Part shown: one piece after another, positions 1 through 10,885 of the stretch
Layout: the number at the start of each line of letters is the position of its first letter
Numbering within the stretch: the stretch's first letter is position 1
Source: Phellopilus nigrolimitatus
Taxonomy: Eukaryota > Basidiomycota > Agaricomycetes > Hymenochaetales > Hymenochaetaceae
Assembly (NCBI GenBank): GCA_021029095.1
Contig: JAJOHG010000029.1
Coordinates: 124,001 to 188,000, forward strand
Direction: 5' to 3'
DNA length: 64,000 bases
Notes under the pieces: generated by a model
What the model was told of the DNA's origin: nothing
Databases searched by the model: none
Seen by the model: the letters and a program-made list of their open reading frames with translations, nothing else
Program-made: the position numbers and the translations under genes

Positions 1-348
1 GTTCAGTCTTCGGATGCGACGCAACAGCCTTATATATATGTATCGCCGTCCGCCGAGCGGCGTCTGCACGTGATGCATCGTCGACGCGCGACGTTGTACA
101 ATCTGTAAGTAATATCCTTTCTTCTTCATGTCTTTGCTTACCTGCGTGTCCCAGCCGGACGTACCGACCGCGATTCGTTCCGCACACGTCCTGCATACCG
201 AGGCACCCGGCGGGGACTGGAAACGCGCCGACACGATAGAAATGACGCGGGCGAGCGTCGTTTCGGGCGTGCAGGTGCGTGATAGCATTCTATTGCGAGA
301 TATACCGGTTCTGACTCGTTTGCCGTCAAATCCAGGCCTCGAAACGCG

Positions 349-555
349 GACTTCACCTCCGACAAGCTTCGCTCGCTCATCGAAGCCCACGTTGACGTGA
401 AAACGACTGACGGCAGGACGACGCAGGTGAAGAAAACCACCTATGCTCAGTCTTCCCAGGTCCACGAGATCCGCAAGAGCAAGATGTTCGAGATCATGAC
501 CCGCGAGGCGTTGTCGTGCGACCTCAAAGAGCTCGTGCAGAAATTCATCCCCTAG
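349..555 (+). pseudogene. Fragment of 40S ribosomal protein eS1 (S3Ae/Rps1)
   Basis: The frame from 349 reads DFTSDKLRS, then [13 protein letters not shown], then [28 protein letters not shown] and [12 protein letters not shown], ending in TAG at 553-555. This is the middle-to-late part of eS1, a core 40S subunit protein. Against the family pattern two short stretches are missing in frame: the residues between DKLRS and LIEA, and those between KTTDG and TQVKK. The protein also stops at KFIP, where normal copies continue for some 80 residues. No matching N-terminal half is visible in 1-348. Fungal eS1 is normally about 255 aa; here only about 68 codons remain, so I read it as a dead retro- or duplication-derived fragment. 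Upstream sequence 1-348 shows nothing recognisable. Confidence 0.75.
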
Positions 556-664
556 GCGAGATTGGTGCGCACGCACGGTCGGCGCTTCACCCTTGGAGCC
601 GTTGTTCGCGCTTTTGAGCGAAAATCACAAAATCAGGGCGCAATGCAGAGGCGCCCATTAAGCT

Positions 665-759
665 GTTGCGGCTCAGTGTAATCTACGGTTTACGGGGCCG
701 CTTCTCCCCCTAGTCTTCGTCTGCGTGGTGGCATGCAAATCTTGCCAACGCAGGACTCG
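665..759 (+). repeat. Direct repeat copy 1 (about 95 bp)
   Basis: Starts with TTGCGGCTCAGTGTAAT and ends with the well conserved block TCTTCGTCTGCGTGGTGGCA followed by TGCAAATCTTGCC and CGCAGGACTCG. It matches 930-1023 in the same orientation with scattered substitutions. Function is unknown. Confidence 0.7.
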
Positions 760-929
760 CGCGATTCCGCGGTACGTACAAAATCGTCTTTTCTCGAATA
801 CATGCTAATTTGTAATTCGACAGATGGCGCAACTTTGCACAGGGCTGAGCTGCGAGGCTGCGCACTCAGTCCCCCAGCTCCTCTCCCCCACGGATTACAC
901 TATAAGTACGAAATCTTTATTTCTCCAAT

Positions 930-1023
930 TTGCGGCTCAAAGTAATTTACAGTTTGCACCGCCGCTTCGCCCCCTGGCCTTCGTCTGCGTGGTGGCATGC
1001 AAATCTTGCCAGCGCAGGACTCG
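930..1023 (+). repeat. Direct repeat copy 2 (about 95 bp)
   Basis: Diverged second copy of 665-759, about 265 bp downstream in the same orientation. The stretch around GTCTGCGTGGTGGCATGC is identical. Several short open frames cross both copies, but none resembles a protein I know. Confidence 0.7.
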
Positions 1024-1484
1024 AGACCGATTTCTCGAATGCGCGCGCGCTGCAAGCGACGACGAGCGGCCAGTTGGAAGGAAGGCATGGGGAATGACGG
1101 GGCGTTGAATTTCACCATCTTTCCCCTCCCGTTTCTTTGGCACTTTTTCCCGAGCTTATGTCTGCGGACAGCCGGGGTGTCTCGAACTACGTAGAACCTC
1201 TGCTTAGGCCGTAAGCCGGCAGAGTGGCTCGCGCGGCGGGCCTGTTCTTGAGGGGACAGGACCCGTCGCGCCGTGTATAGCGTAGCCCTGCAAAAAAGCA
1301 AAAATCATAGCCAAAATTCCGGCATTTCGCTTGTTCAAACAGGCAATTCGAGTGATTTCGACCACTTTTTAAGGGAAAAGGTATGTTTTTTTCGCTATGT
1401 CGGAGCCGGTATTTTTAGCTTGCAGCGTACGTCACAGATAAGGACGTGCCTGGTGTGCCGTTCACCTGTGACCCTACCCTTCGC

Positions 1485-1535
1485 CTATCTAACTAGAGGT
1501 GTGTGACCCATGGTCACACACCTCTAGTTAGATAG
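1485..1535. repeat. Perfect subterminal hairpin, 24-bp arms
   Basis: The arm CTATCTAACTAGAGGTGTGT plus GACC is followed by a 3-base centre and its exact reverse complement. It lies 22 bp inside the left end of the element. The inner part GTGTGTGACC resembles the element's own terminal CACCTGTGACC. Confidence 0.85.
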
Positions 1536-1763
1536 TATAGCGCCTACCACCTACACTACGAATAAAACCGCCATTATTTTCTCGGGGACTTAGTACAGCT
1601 GACGTTGCCTGAGGGGCCCGGCGGAGACCGGCTATTCGCCATCGCCGATGGCCGCGCCACCACGCGCGGATCGCCGGCGCTGCCCGCGCCGGTGATCCAC
1701 GCGGCTTCTCGTTGCCATCAACACTCGCCGCCGGCTCCCACCGCCGCGCGCGACACCGACACA

Positions 1764-1796
1764 GTCGTGCTCGTCGTGCCGCACGACGAGCACGAC
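1764..1796. repeat. Perfect internal hairpin in left repeat, 16-bp arms
   Basis: GTCGTGCTCGTCGTGC, one central base, then the exact reverse complement. The same structure recurs in the right inverted repeat near 5581-5615. Confidence 0.8.
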
Positions 1797-2077
1797 TATC
1801 TCACTCATTTCTCCACTGTTTTCCTTCGTTTCTTTTGCATCGTACGTGTATTTTAGAGTAGAATAAATTTATATTTAAAAAAAGGGCCGCTCAGATACGG
1901 ACTACATCGCGGCATCATCGCCCGCTCACTACACGCCGTCGCTCGCTGTTGCACTCGTTATTTACAGTATCGGGCTTTTTTTGTTTCCTACTGTTCATTT
2001 ATATATTGCAATTCACTATTATCACAAGAAAAAATAAATTATGATGCAAAATGAATGGGGGGAAAGCAAAAGAAAGG

Positions 2078-5000
2078 CCGAGCGTTCCGCGAATCAGCGC
2101 TGCCTGTGCGCTCGACGCTGGGAAGGGGCGATACCGTCTGAGCACGCAACGCGAGGCCGAGGCGACGGTATTTGCACCTGCGACGCGGAGAGGAGGCGGC
2201 GGCACCAGGGGACGCAAAGAGGGGTTAATTAAATTTGTGCATGCGACTTGCGCCGTCGCGTGCCCAATGAGCAGCGCATGCGGAATGCTCTTGCGCGGGT
2301 AGCGAGGCGAGCACGACAGGCGAAGCATCCCGGTCGGCTGCTCGTCGTGACAGACGCGCGCGCGCGTCGACATGCAAGCGCGGACGATCTGCACGGCGCA
2401 GACGCGCCACTGCGCAGATCAGCCAAGTAACAGACATGTAAGAGATAGTGCACGTACTGATAGAGACTTTCCTGCTCAAGACGTCCAACGTGCCCATCAC
2501 GGGGTCGTACCACACGTCTTCCTCGCTCAAGCTCGTCACGTCCAACGCGATCATCGCAACGTCCGTCTCCATGTCGCACGCTGGCGGAGGCAGCGAGCAC
2601 CTGGGTGGCGAAGTCCGGTATGCCGGAGGGGGCGGAGAGGGCGACGGAGGTGTTTATCGCACTTTTGGTCCAATTCAGCTTGATCGAAACGGGCAGAGAG
2701 AAGGAACGCGACGCACATTGAGGAGCAGCTCGGTTGCACGCGAGCTGGCACGTCCGATGCGCCCAGCACACTCCTCTTCCGTGCGCACTCCCTCTCCGCG
2801 CCGCTAACCCTCACCCTAAAGACCGCGAGCGGCGCTGCACCCCGGCCTTCAAGGACGTGTTCGTGCCACCGCGGATCGTCGACATCGCGATTCCGACGAA
2901 CAACAAGGCGCCCCGCGCAGAAATCCAGATAAGCGAGCAGAGCAAAGCAGAGAAGGAGAGCCCAAGCAAATAGCGGAGAGCATGGCCGCGCAGGAGAGAG
3001 CGCGGCTGCACAGCAGAGGGACACGGAGACGACGTGCAGACGACAACGAGAAAAAGACGACACGTCATCATCGGCACTGATCCGCGGTCCAAATCGAGTA
3101 ATAACTTGTTTTGCCGAGCTGCTGCCGACATTGTGGCTAGAAGAAACGGCCAGTCGTATATTTGATTCTGCTCGTTTGGCGCTACATTAAAATACAGAAA
3201 AATAATGATAATTTACTTTATATTATGGTGCACTGATTTATAATTTTAGGGCCCCCAGGAGAAAGAATATATGGAGCTATAAAGGAACTACACCGATAAG
3301 ACGCTTTCAACACCATTACAGACAAGATTTTAGATTTTTAGAAACTCGATCACTCACGCCAGAAAGCTCAGAATTCGCATAGTAGTAGATACATATACAC
3401 TAGACATTAAATAAAACTTACATGCTGAGCACTGTGGTATTCGGCACTCAACAATTAAAATGTGCGTGATTTCATGCCATTTCATTGAATTCAGGCTCAA
3501 AATAACCCTTTCTTGTTGAATTTTAATTCTTCCCCAGGTTTATAAATTCTGAAAGTTTGGGAAATACATATTTACATGTAAATGAACCTTTTTCAGGTAT
3601 TAGATTAGGAATTTAGAAGAAATGGGTGGTAGAGTATGTGTTTGAGCTGGACAAGGCAAGATTGCGACATAATTTGCACGCTGTTCATGCTCTCAACGGG
3701 TTGTTTTCGAGATAGCATATTTCCGCACTTTCCACAACTCATCGGACACCCATATAATTTTATATTAGTTGTATAATTCTATTTAAAAAAAGAACTACCT
3801 GAATCCGTCCACTCGATCAAACTGTAGAAAATAATTAGTGAAACTGAAAAAATAAGGTTTTACATGGGAAATGCATAATTGTATGCTTACTCTGGAAACA
3901 TCCAGGGGGATCGGGCCCTTTTAAAAATTTGAGTATGTAGAAAACGTATATTGCTAAGCCCTCAAAAAAATTCAGGGGAGAAGGAGGCGTATTAGATGTT
4001 CTATAAATCAAACGATGTGGGCCCGGAGGCTAGTGCATGAGCACCGCGCGGGAACTGCCGAAAGAGGCCGACGTCGTCCTGATGTCGCTTGCCGACGACA
4101 ACAGCGACGTCCACGGCCTCAACAACACAGCAAAACCGTCAGGTAAGCACAAAAAAACTCTTCATCTACTTGTAATGATGCTCTAACACCTTTTCTGGAC
4201 CCTTTGGTGCAATCAGGACCGCGGCAGAGCCCATTAGCAACTTGTGTGGGCACGGCACGCATGGTCTCCGTCGCGCACGGCCTCCATCCTCTCGCGCCAT
4301 CTCCCTTTCGCCCCGTCTCAATCTCGCATGGCCGGCATCTCTGTGCGCAGGCGCCTCGCACGTCCCTCTTTCCCCTTCAAATCCAGTAGATGACTTCCAC
4401 GCTGCCTCGGCACACCGAGAACGCACGGATGATGCCTCAACTTGCGTAACAATACTACTGGAAGCCCCGCCGCCTTTTCTTCTTGTCTCGCATATGAAAG
4501 GCTCCCTTTGATTCAACGTGCGTACCCTTTTTTTTCCCGCCTCGTTCTTCGTGCGCATGACGGCGCCGTGCAGGCCGCGTACTTGGTACCAGAGCAACAC
4601 TCCAGGCCGCCTGCGACTCCAAAGCGCGCAGGCTCTCCATCGTCGAACACCACAAGAGATCAGGCGCGTCAAGCTTACTGTGCCAGAACAGAATCAGGGC
4701 GTCTCCCCCGTTGACCCAGACAACGCACCCGGAAAGCGCCCAGAGCTCGAGCCAGTCCCGTCCGGCGACATTGTGAATCTGCCGACAGAACCAACAGCCG
4801 ATGCGGCGCCAGAAACTGGTGGCAGCGCGAAGGTCAGGTTACAGGGTGAGGGTGACGAGGATGGGGAAGACGTGTCTATCGGCGAGGGTGGCGACGACGA
4901 TGCGGACTCCGGCAACGACAAAGATGATGAGGATCCCACGCAATTAGAGGCATGTACCGCGGCGAGCGCCTGTTCGCGCCGACCAAGGGCTGGCGCTGCT

Positions 5001-5300
5001 GGCACGTCAAGGTCAACCAGATCCAGCGCCGCTTCTCCGTCGACTCCGTGTTCTCCGCATCCGCGCTCCCCGGGCTCGTCCTCGCGCACGGTCGCCGTGC
5101 CGAGCGGTTGGAAAGGAGTCCCGTCGCCGCTGTCGAACGAATCTCCACGCTAGCGTGGTGGCAGCTTTGGCAACGGAGGCTTGTGCGCCGTAAACAGCGG
5201 CGACTCCGCTGGCCACGCAGGCTTCTGCGTGCGCGCGCACGTACAGCCAGCACGTCGCAGTGCGTGCGGTATTGCTCGTCCCGCGCACGGACTACCTTTC
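2078..5300. other. Interior of the element, no transposase recognised
   Basis: The interior is a patchwork. GC-rich segments at 2.1-3.1 kb and 4.0-5.3 kb carry open frames; an AT-rich stretch at about 3.17-4.01 kb lies between. At 4037 an ATG opens a 35-codon frame beginning MSTARELPKEADVV, ending in a good donor GTAAGC at 4143. At 4.7-5.0 kb a frame encodes a long acidic run rich in D, E and G. None shows a transposase, helicase or other domain I can name. They could be captured host fragments or remnants of the element's own gene. Confidence 0.45.
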
Positions 5301-5915
5301 CCTTTCTTTTGCTTTCCCCCCATTCATTTTGCATCATAATTTATTTTTTCTTGTAATAATAGTGAATTGCAATATACAAATGGACACTAGGAAGCAAAAA
5401 AAGCCCGATACTGTAAATAGCGAGTGCAACAGCGGGCGACGGCGCGTAGTGAGCGGGCGATGATGCCGCGATGTAGTCCGTATCTGAGCGGCCCTTTTTT
5501 TTAATATAAATTTATTCTACTCTAAAATACACGTACGATGCAAAAGAAACGAAGGAAAACAGTGGAGAAATGAGTGAGATAGTCGTGCTCGTCGTGCGGC
5601 ACGACGAGCACGACTGTGTCGGTGTCGCGCGCGGCGGTGGGAGCCGGCGGCGAGTGTTGATGGCAACGAGAAGCCGCGTGGATCACCGGCGCGGGCAGCG
5701 CCGGCGATCCGCGCGTGGTGGCGCGGCCATCGGCGATGGCGAATAGCCGGTCTCCGCCGGGCCCCTCAGGCAACGTCAGCTGTACTAAGTCCCCGAGAAA
5801 ATAATGGCGGTTTTATTCGTAGTGTAGGTGGTAGGCGCTATACTATCTAACTAGAGGTGTGTGACCATGGGTCACACACCTCTAGTTAGATAGGCGAAGG
5901 GTAGGGTCACAGGTG
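5301..5915 (-). repeat. Right terminal inverted repeat (615 bp)
   Basis: Reverse complement of 1463-2077 and of the same length. It carries the mirror copies of both hairpins, the outer one at 5843-5893, 22 bp from the element end exactly as on the left. Confidence 0.9.
5843..5893. repeat. Perfect subterminal hairpin in right repeat
   Basis: Same 51-bp palindrome as 1485-1535, placed symmetrically 22 bp from the right end of the element. Confidence 0.85.
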
Positions 5916-6115
5916 GTGCCGTTGCACAACATCCCAGTTCTCGCCATAAACAGTAATTTTCGAAATAGCGAGGGAGGAGTCGGCATACAAGTCTCCCTCC
6001 CAACACATTCAGCGACCAGTATCGCATGTGATTACATTTTATATTCCTGCTTCCAGTCGAAACATCCGCGCAGTGTTCAACCTGGACTTCACTTGACGCG
6101 CAGAACAGAACAAAC

Positions 6116-8290
6116 ATGAAGCTGTCCATCGGCGAGTCCGCCCTGCTCTCGCAGCCCTCCTCGTTCGCGAAGAAGAGGAACTACGAATTCCACGAGGTCA
6201 TGGGCCGCGGCACCTTTGGCAAGGTCATCGTGAGTCCCGAGAAAAAACCATGGAAAGAGAAAGCGAACTCACGAGCCCGATAGCGCGCGACGTGGTACGT
6301 CCCCGCCGGACAGGTGCTCGTCGCCGACCAGGGCGCGTCCAAGGGCGACCGGCCAGCTACCCCGCCGGGCACCGCGCCCTCGTCCACGTCGCTCCTCGGC
6401 GGCCACACGCGCGCGCTCACGTTCGGCTCGGAGAAGGGCTCCAGCGGCATCAAGTACGACGTCGCGCTCAAGGTCATCCCCAAGAAGAAGGTCAAGGGCA
6501 ACGAGGAGGCCGTCTGGGGCGAGATGGAGGTCCTGCGCGGGCTCAACCACCCGAACATCGTGCGTGCTCGCTTTTTCTTTGTTCCGCGGACGAGCTGATA
6601 AATGACGTGCCTGCGCGGGAAAGGTCAAATTCTACGAGTGGTTCGAGTCGCGCGAGAAGTACTACCTGTCGTTCGAGCTCGCCGTCGGCGGCGAGCTCTT
6701 CGAGCGCATCTGCCAGCAGGGCAAGTTCACGGAGGCTAACGCCATCCAGGTCGTCCGGTGACTACTCCCGTTTGCTCCGTCTCCGCGCGCCGTGCACCCG
6801 CAGGCTGACTTACTCCTTCCCCGCAGCTCGATCCTGAGCGGCGTCAAGTACCTGCACGACCACGACATCGTGCACCGCGACCTCAAGTGCGTGTCCAAAA
6901 CACGCACAATTTTCCCCTTATGTTCTCAACGCGTTTCCCTAACATGGCAGGCCCGAGAACATCCTCTACCGCACGAAAGACGCCGCGTCCGACATCGTCA
7001 TCGCGGACTTCGGCATGTGAGCCGTCTGCCCTGCCTCCCCCTGTGCGCCCTGCCTCACCCCCGCCAGCGCAAAGCACCTGCACTCGCCCGACGAGCAGCT
7101 CTTCTCCGTCGCGGGCTCGTTCGGGTACGTCGCGCCCGAGGTGCTCACGAAGACCGGCCACTCGAAGAAGGTCGACACCTGGTCCACGGGGTGCGGGCCT
7201 CCTTCCCTCTCATTCCCTTTGCATGAGTGCACGTCTCCCTCCGTCCACGCGCGCTGACGGCCCCGCCCCCGCACAGGATCATCACATACGTCATGCTCTG
7301 CGGCTACTCGCCCTTCCGCTCGGAGGACCCCGCGGACCTCATCCGCGAGACCGCCGAGTGCAAGCTCACGTTCCACGAGCGCTACTGGAAGAACATCTCC
7401 GCACCCGCGAAGCACTTCGTCGGCGCGCTCGTCTGCGCGGACCCCGCCGCGCGCCTCTCCGCCGCCCAGGCGCTCGCGCACCCCGTGCGTCTCCCTCCCT
7501 CCTTCCTTCTCCCACTTCTCCCCCTTCTCCCCCTTCTCCCCATTCGTGCTAACCGACCGGCCGAAACCAGTGGCTCACCTCGCACGCCCCCGCCGAGGAG
7601 CACGACCTCGCGGGCCTGCGCGAGCACTTCGACCCGAAGGCGCGCTGGCGCTCCGCCATCCACGGCGCGATCGCGCTCGGGCGCCTGCGCCGCGCGGGCA
7701 CGGAGCGCTCCGGGCGCCGCGCTGGCGCCGCCGCGGGGGACGGCGAGGACGAGGACGGGCATAGTGGCGACGAGAGCTACGGCTGGCGCACGCCCGCGCC
7801 GGGCACTCCGCACTCAGGCGGCGGCGGCGATCGCCCCGCGTCGGCGCCGCGCCGCACGACGAACGGAGGTGCGGCCGCGGACGAGGAGAACGAGAACGTG
7901 CGCGTGCACCCGCCGCCGGAGCCGCAGGCGCACACCATCGAAAGTAAGGCGGCGCCGCACGCCGCGCAGGAGCTGCGGCGCGAGGACGAGATCCCGCATG
8001 CGGCGCTGCACACCGCGCCGCCGGACGCGTTCAACGCGGGCGCGGACGCGGGTGCAGGCGCGAAGAAGGAGGGAGAGAAAGAGAGCGCAGAGGAGGAGGG
8101 GCAGCGGCGGTTCGCGCCCGAGGAGGAGTGGTGGCAGTTCGCGATGCCCGGGTCGTTCGACCTGTCGAACCCGCCAAGCCGCGGCGAGGAGGACGCGGAT
8201 AGGGACGGGGACGAGAGCGGGGACGCCGGAGGCCACGCGCGCGAGCACAGCTGGCACCACCTTCTCCGCGGGCTCGGGCTGAAAAGATGA
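6116..8290 (+). CDS. CAMK-family Ser/Thr protein kinase (kinase 1)
   Basis: Exons 6116-6229, 6314-6559, 6624-6757, 6827-6886, 6951-7016, 7068-7190, 7277-7484, 7571-8290; 556 aa. It phosphorylates Ser/Thr on protein substrates and resembles calcium/calmodulin-dependent kinases. Visible motifs: glycine loop GRGTFGKV near residue 30, catalytic Lys in VALKVI (about 91), HRDLK (about 181), PEN, DFG (about 204), APE, then the CAMK-type GYSPF and WKNIS segments. A disordered insert of about 45 residues lies between the glycine loop and the Lys. The C-terminal 200 residues are Glu-, Arg- and Ala-rich; a calmodulin site cannot be confirmed. Codons are very GC-rich. It is convergent with kinase 2, and exons 4-6 have the same lengths (60, 66, 123 nt) as in kinases 2 and 3, so the three are paralogues. 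Substrate unknown. Confidence 0.88.
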
Positions 8291-8654
8291 GCTCGTCCCG
8301 CCCCATTGCTATACCCCTCTTTCCTTTGCGGACTGCATCTTCTTTCTTATCGCCTGCTGGTGTTATCCTATGTTCTAACTGCTTATTCTTTTTTGTTTGT
8401 TTGTTTGCCTTTTGAACTGTTCGTCTTGCGGATGTACGAGACTATACCGCCTTGGCGCTCTGTACTACTTGCTTACTTACGCCGATTCGTTGCGCTGTCT
8501 ATTCTAGAATATAAAATTACGGATGTTGCTAGTGTCTTTCTTCACGCATATGCGCTGTGTACATACGCCGACGGCTACAGCGAACTCCCAGAAGCTATGT
8601 CCGAAATACAAAGGCGCCAGCGCGTCCCGGCGGGACCGCCCCGCACGCAGGCGT
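8291..8654. other. Spacer between convergent kinase genes
   Basis: Contains the two 3' ends. Pyrimidine- and T-rich tracts around 8340-8410 fit a 3' untranslated region. No gene seen. Confidence 0.5.
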
Positions 8655-10379
8655 CTACAGGGCGAGGTCGTCGAGCCAGCTCCACCGGTGGCCCGAGTCC
8701 GTGTCGTCGAAGCAGTACCGCCAGTCGTTTTCGTGCGCCAGGGCGGAGTCAAAGCGGCGCCACAACTCGTCCAAGTGCGGCCGCGCGCTCGGGTTCGCGT
8801 GCAGCGGCAGCGGCGGGGCACTCGCGCGGCGCCCCGGGCCCTCGCGTGCCGCGCGCGCGCGCCCGTGCGCCTTCAGCCGCCGCGCGGCGAGCGCGCCGTT
8901 GATCGCGGCGCGCCAGCGCCGCCGCGCGTCGAAGTGGTCGCGCAGCCCGCGCAGGAGCGGGCCGTTTGCGGGGCGCGGCTCCGTTATCCACTGTGAAAAA
9001 GCAAGGGCGTGAGCGGGTGGGGCTGGGGCGGGGCGGGCGGGGGCGTACGGGGTGCGCGAGCGCGGCGAGCACGTTCGGGCGCTCGTCCGCGTCGCAGTGG
9101 AGGAGCCCCTTGACGAAGTATTTTGCTGCAAGCAGGAGGCGCGTCAGCGACATATATTTGTATACAAAGAGGAGAGGAGAAGAGGGGGCGCACCGTCTTC
9201 GGATATGTCTGCCCAGGCGGCGGAGTTCAGGCGCAGCTTGCCGCGCCGGACGTGCCGGATGTACGCGCGGAGGCTGGGGAAGCCGTCGTCGTCGAAGGGA
9301 AGCAGGCCGGTCAGCAGCTTGTACGTCACGTTCCTGGTCATACGCGTCAGGACAGAGTAAGATAGGGACGAGGAGCTACGCACCCGAGGGCCCACATGTC
9401 TATCTCTCTCCCGTAGCCCTTGCGCATAAGGACTTCGGGCGCGAGGTACGGGAGCGTGCCCCGCAGGCCGTGCAGGCGCTCGTACGGGGAGGACAACCGG
9501 CGGGATCTGTCGTGATTCGCGTTCAGCTCGCGGGCGTCAGTCAGGTCACGGGGAGGGGGAGGCGCACATGCCGAAGTCCACGATGACGACGTCGGAGTCG
9601 CGCGCCTTGGTGCGGAATAGGATGTTGCTGGCCCTGCGCTCGCCTTCGTCAGAGTGTGCAGGGAGTATTCACATATAAAGAGGATATAGTACTTGATATC
9701 GTGGTGCACGATATTTTTCCTGTGCAGATACTCTATGCCCTTCAGGACGGACCTGCAGAAAGAGGCGTGAGGCTACAATTGACGAGAGATTCAGCAAGTG
9801 CATAGAGACGTACTTCACGATTCGCACAGCATCCGCCTCTCTGAATTGGTCTCCGCTGCGTTCGTGAATACGAGCGAAGAGCTCCCCGCCATCCAGATGC
9901 TCGAGAGAGATGTAGTAGCAGGAGAACGACTCGAACACCTCGTATACTTTCACCTACGCACACAGCTCATCAGCAGATGCATATTCGTTTGTATATCAAA
10001 GTAGCCGACGCACGATATTGGGGTGATCTAAATTCTGCAAGTGCTTCAACTCGACGGCGGAGGAGGCCTCCCTGTTCGGATATAAGAACTTGCGCTTCTT
10101 GACGATCTTCAGCGCAACCGTCTTGGAAGGCAGTTCCTCTTTCGACGTCTGATCCTCGGACTCGGTGCGGGGTTCATGCCATGTTGCGCGCTGTGTCATC
10201 AAAGAGAAGTTAGGTAGGAGTACTTGCGCGGCATACCATATGCGAGAAGGTCCTACCACCGCTTTCCCGTATGCTCCCCGCCCGATCTCTTCGTGAATCT
10301 CGTAGTTTTTCTGTTTCGCGGGATGGAGCAGTAGTAGCATCGCCGACGTGACGCTGGTACGTTTAGCTGTTTGAGACAT
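8655..10379 (-). CDS. CAMK-like protein kinase with HHD motif (kinase 2)
   Basis: Exons on the minus strand: 10379-10257, 10190-10014, 9953-9814, 9752-9693, 9633-9568, 9506-9384, 9333-9194, 9125-9049, 8990-8655; 413 aa. Motifs in order: GRGAYGKAV, VALKIV (catalytic Lys), VHHDIK in the catalytic loop, ASNIL, DFG, LAPEV. The catalytic loop has His in place of the usual Arg before the catalytic Asp, so it is a non-RD kinase, while Lys, Asp and DFG are kept and activity is likely. The PEN triplet is changed to ASN. One intron (9193-9126) is absent from kinase 1; otherwise intron positions match. Its tail is much shorter than in kinase 1. Tandem with kinase 3 on the same strand, 506 bp apart. Confidence 0.85.
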
Positions 10380-10885
10380 CTTTAGTTGAGGGAAAGGCAG
10401 AAGCTGTGATTAGTGAACTGAAGCGCCTTCGGCGTCCGATTATTAACATCCTAGGATTGAGCTTAGGCCTTCCCAGTACAGTTCAAGCATATGGGTCTTG
10501 ACGACAATCAGGCCAGAACATATACGTAGAACGGCGGAGAATAAGAATAAGAAGCTATTGCTGTGAGTGGTCCTAGTAATTACACAAGAGGCGTTTTCAT
10601 TTGTCGAAGAAGGATGCGTAGCGATAGAGTTCGTATACTTTTTTGCAATCGTGGTATTTGTTGCTTCACCATGGCAAGATGGTCCTTGTTCAGGCCGCTA
10701 TAAGTGGCGTCGATCTCTCGGCAAATCTTGAATTTGAAGCACCGCACCGCCAGTTTGATCGCACACCGCACCCAATTAACCTAGTCGGCAGAGCAAACAG
10801 TAAAAGTACAAATTATACTATGAAAGACACATTACAAAAAAATACAGTATTGTTTTCAAAATCCCACCTGTCGCACGTTCGAAAC
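10380..10885. other. Spacer between kinases 2 and 3
   Basis: Should hold the promoter of kinase 2 and the 3' end of kinase 3. No gene or strong repeat seen. Confidence 0.45.

Larger units (their letters stand above)
556..1454. other. Non-coding stretch between eS1 fragment and transposon
   Basis: Apart from the two direct repeats I see no gene. Open frames here are short, overlap on both strands and lack family motifs. Confidence 0.5.
1463..2077 (+). repeat. Left terminal inverted repeat (615 bp)
   Basis: Mirror copy of 5301-5915, running from CACCTGTGACCC to GGGGGGAAAGCAAAAGAAAGG. It contains two hairpins (1485-1535 and 1764-1796). Only a few mismatches are apparent, for example near 1990-2010. 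The same 83-codon open frame is found in both copies, in mirror orientation; it shows no protein motif and is probably not a gene. Confidence 0.9.
1463..5915. mobile_element. 4.45-kb DNA transposon-like element with 615-bp inverted ends
   Basis: The outer ends are mirror images: the left begins CACCTGTGACCCTACCC at 1463 and the right ends with its reverse complement at 5915. The inverted identity runs 615 bp on each side. The element is flanked by a perfect 8-bp direct duplication GTGCCGTT at 1455-1462 and 5916-5923, the footprint of a cut-and-paste insertion. An 8-bp duplication is typical of hAT and P-like elements, while very long ends recall Mutator-like or foldback elements, so I leave the superfamily open. 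No DDE/hAT transposase motif is visible in the 3.2-kb interior, so it is probably non-autonomous. The near-identical ends suggest a fairly recent insertion. It sits about 190 bp upstream of the first kinase start codon. Confidence 0.85.

Noticed and set aside
1605..1856. 83-codon frame in the left inverted repeat (mirror copy 5522-5773)
   Set aside because: Its duplication follows from the repeat itself; no protein motif or transcript signal.
7227..8282. 351-codon Arg-rich frame on the plus strand
   Set aside because: It is a wrong-frame reading of kinase 1 exons 7-8 in very GC-rich DNA.
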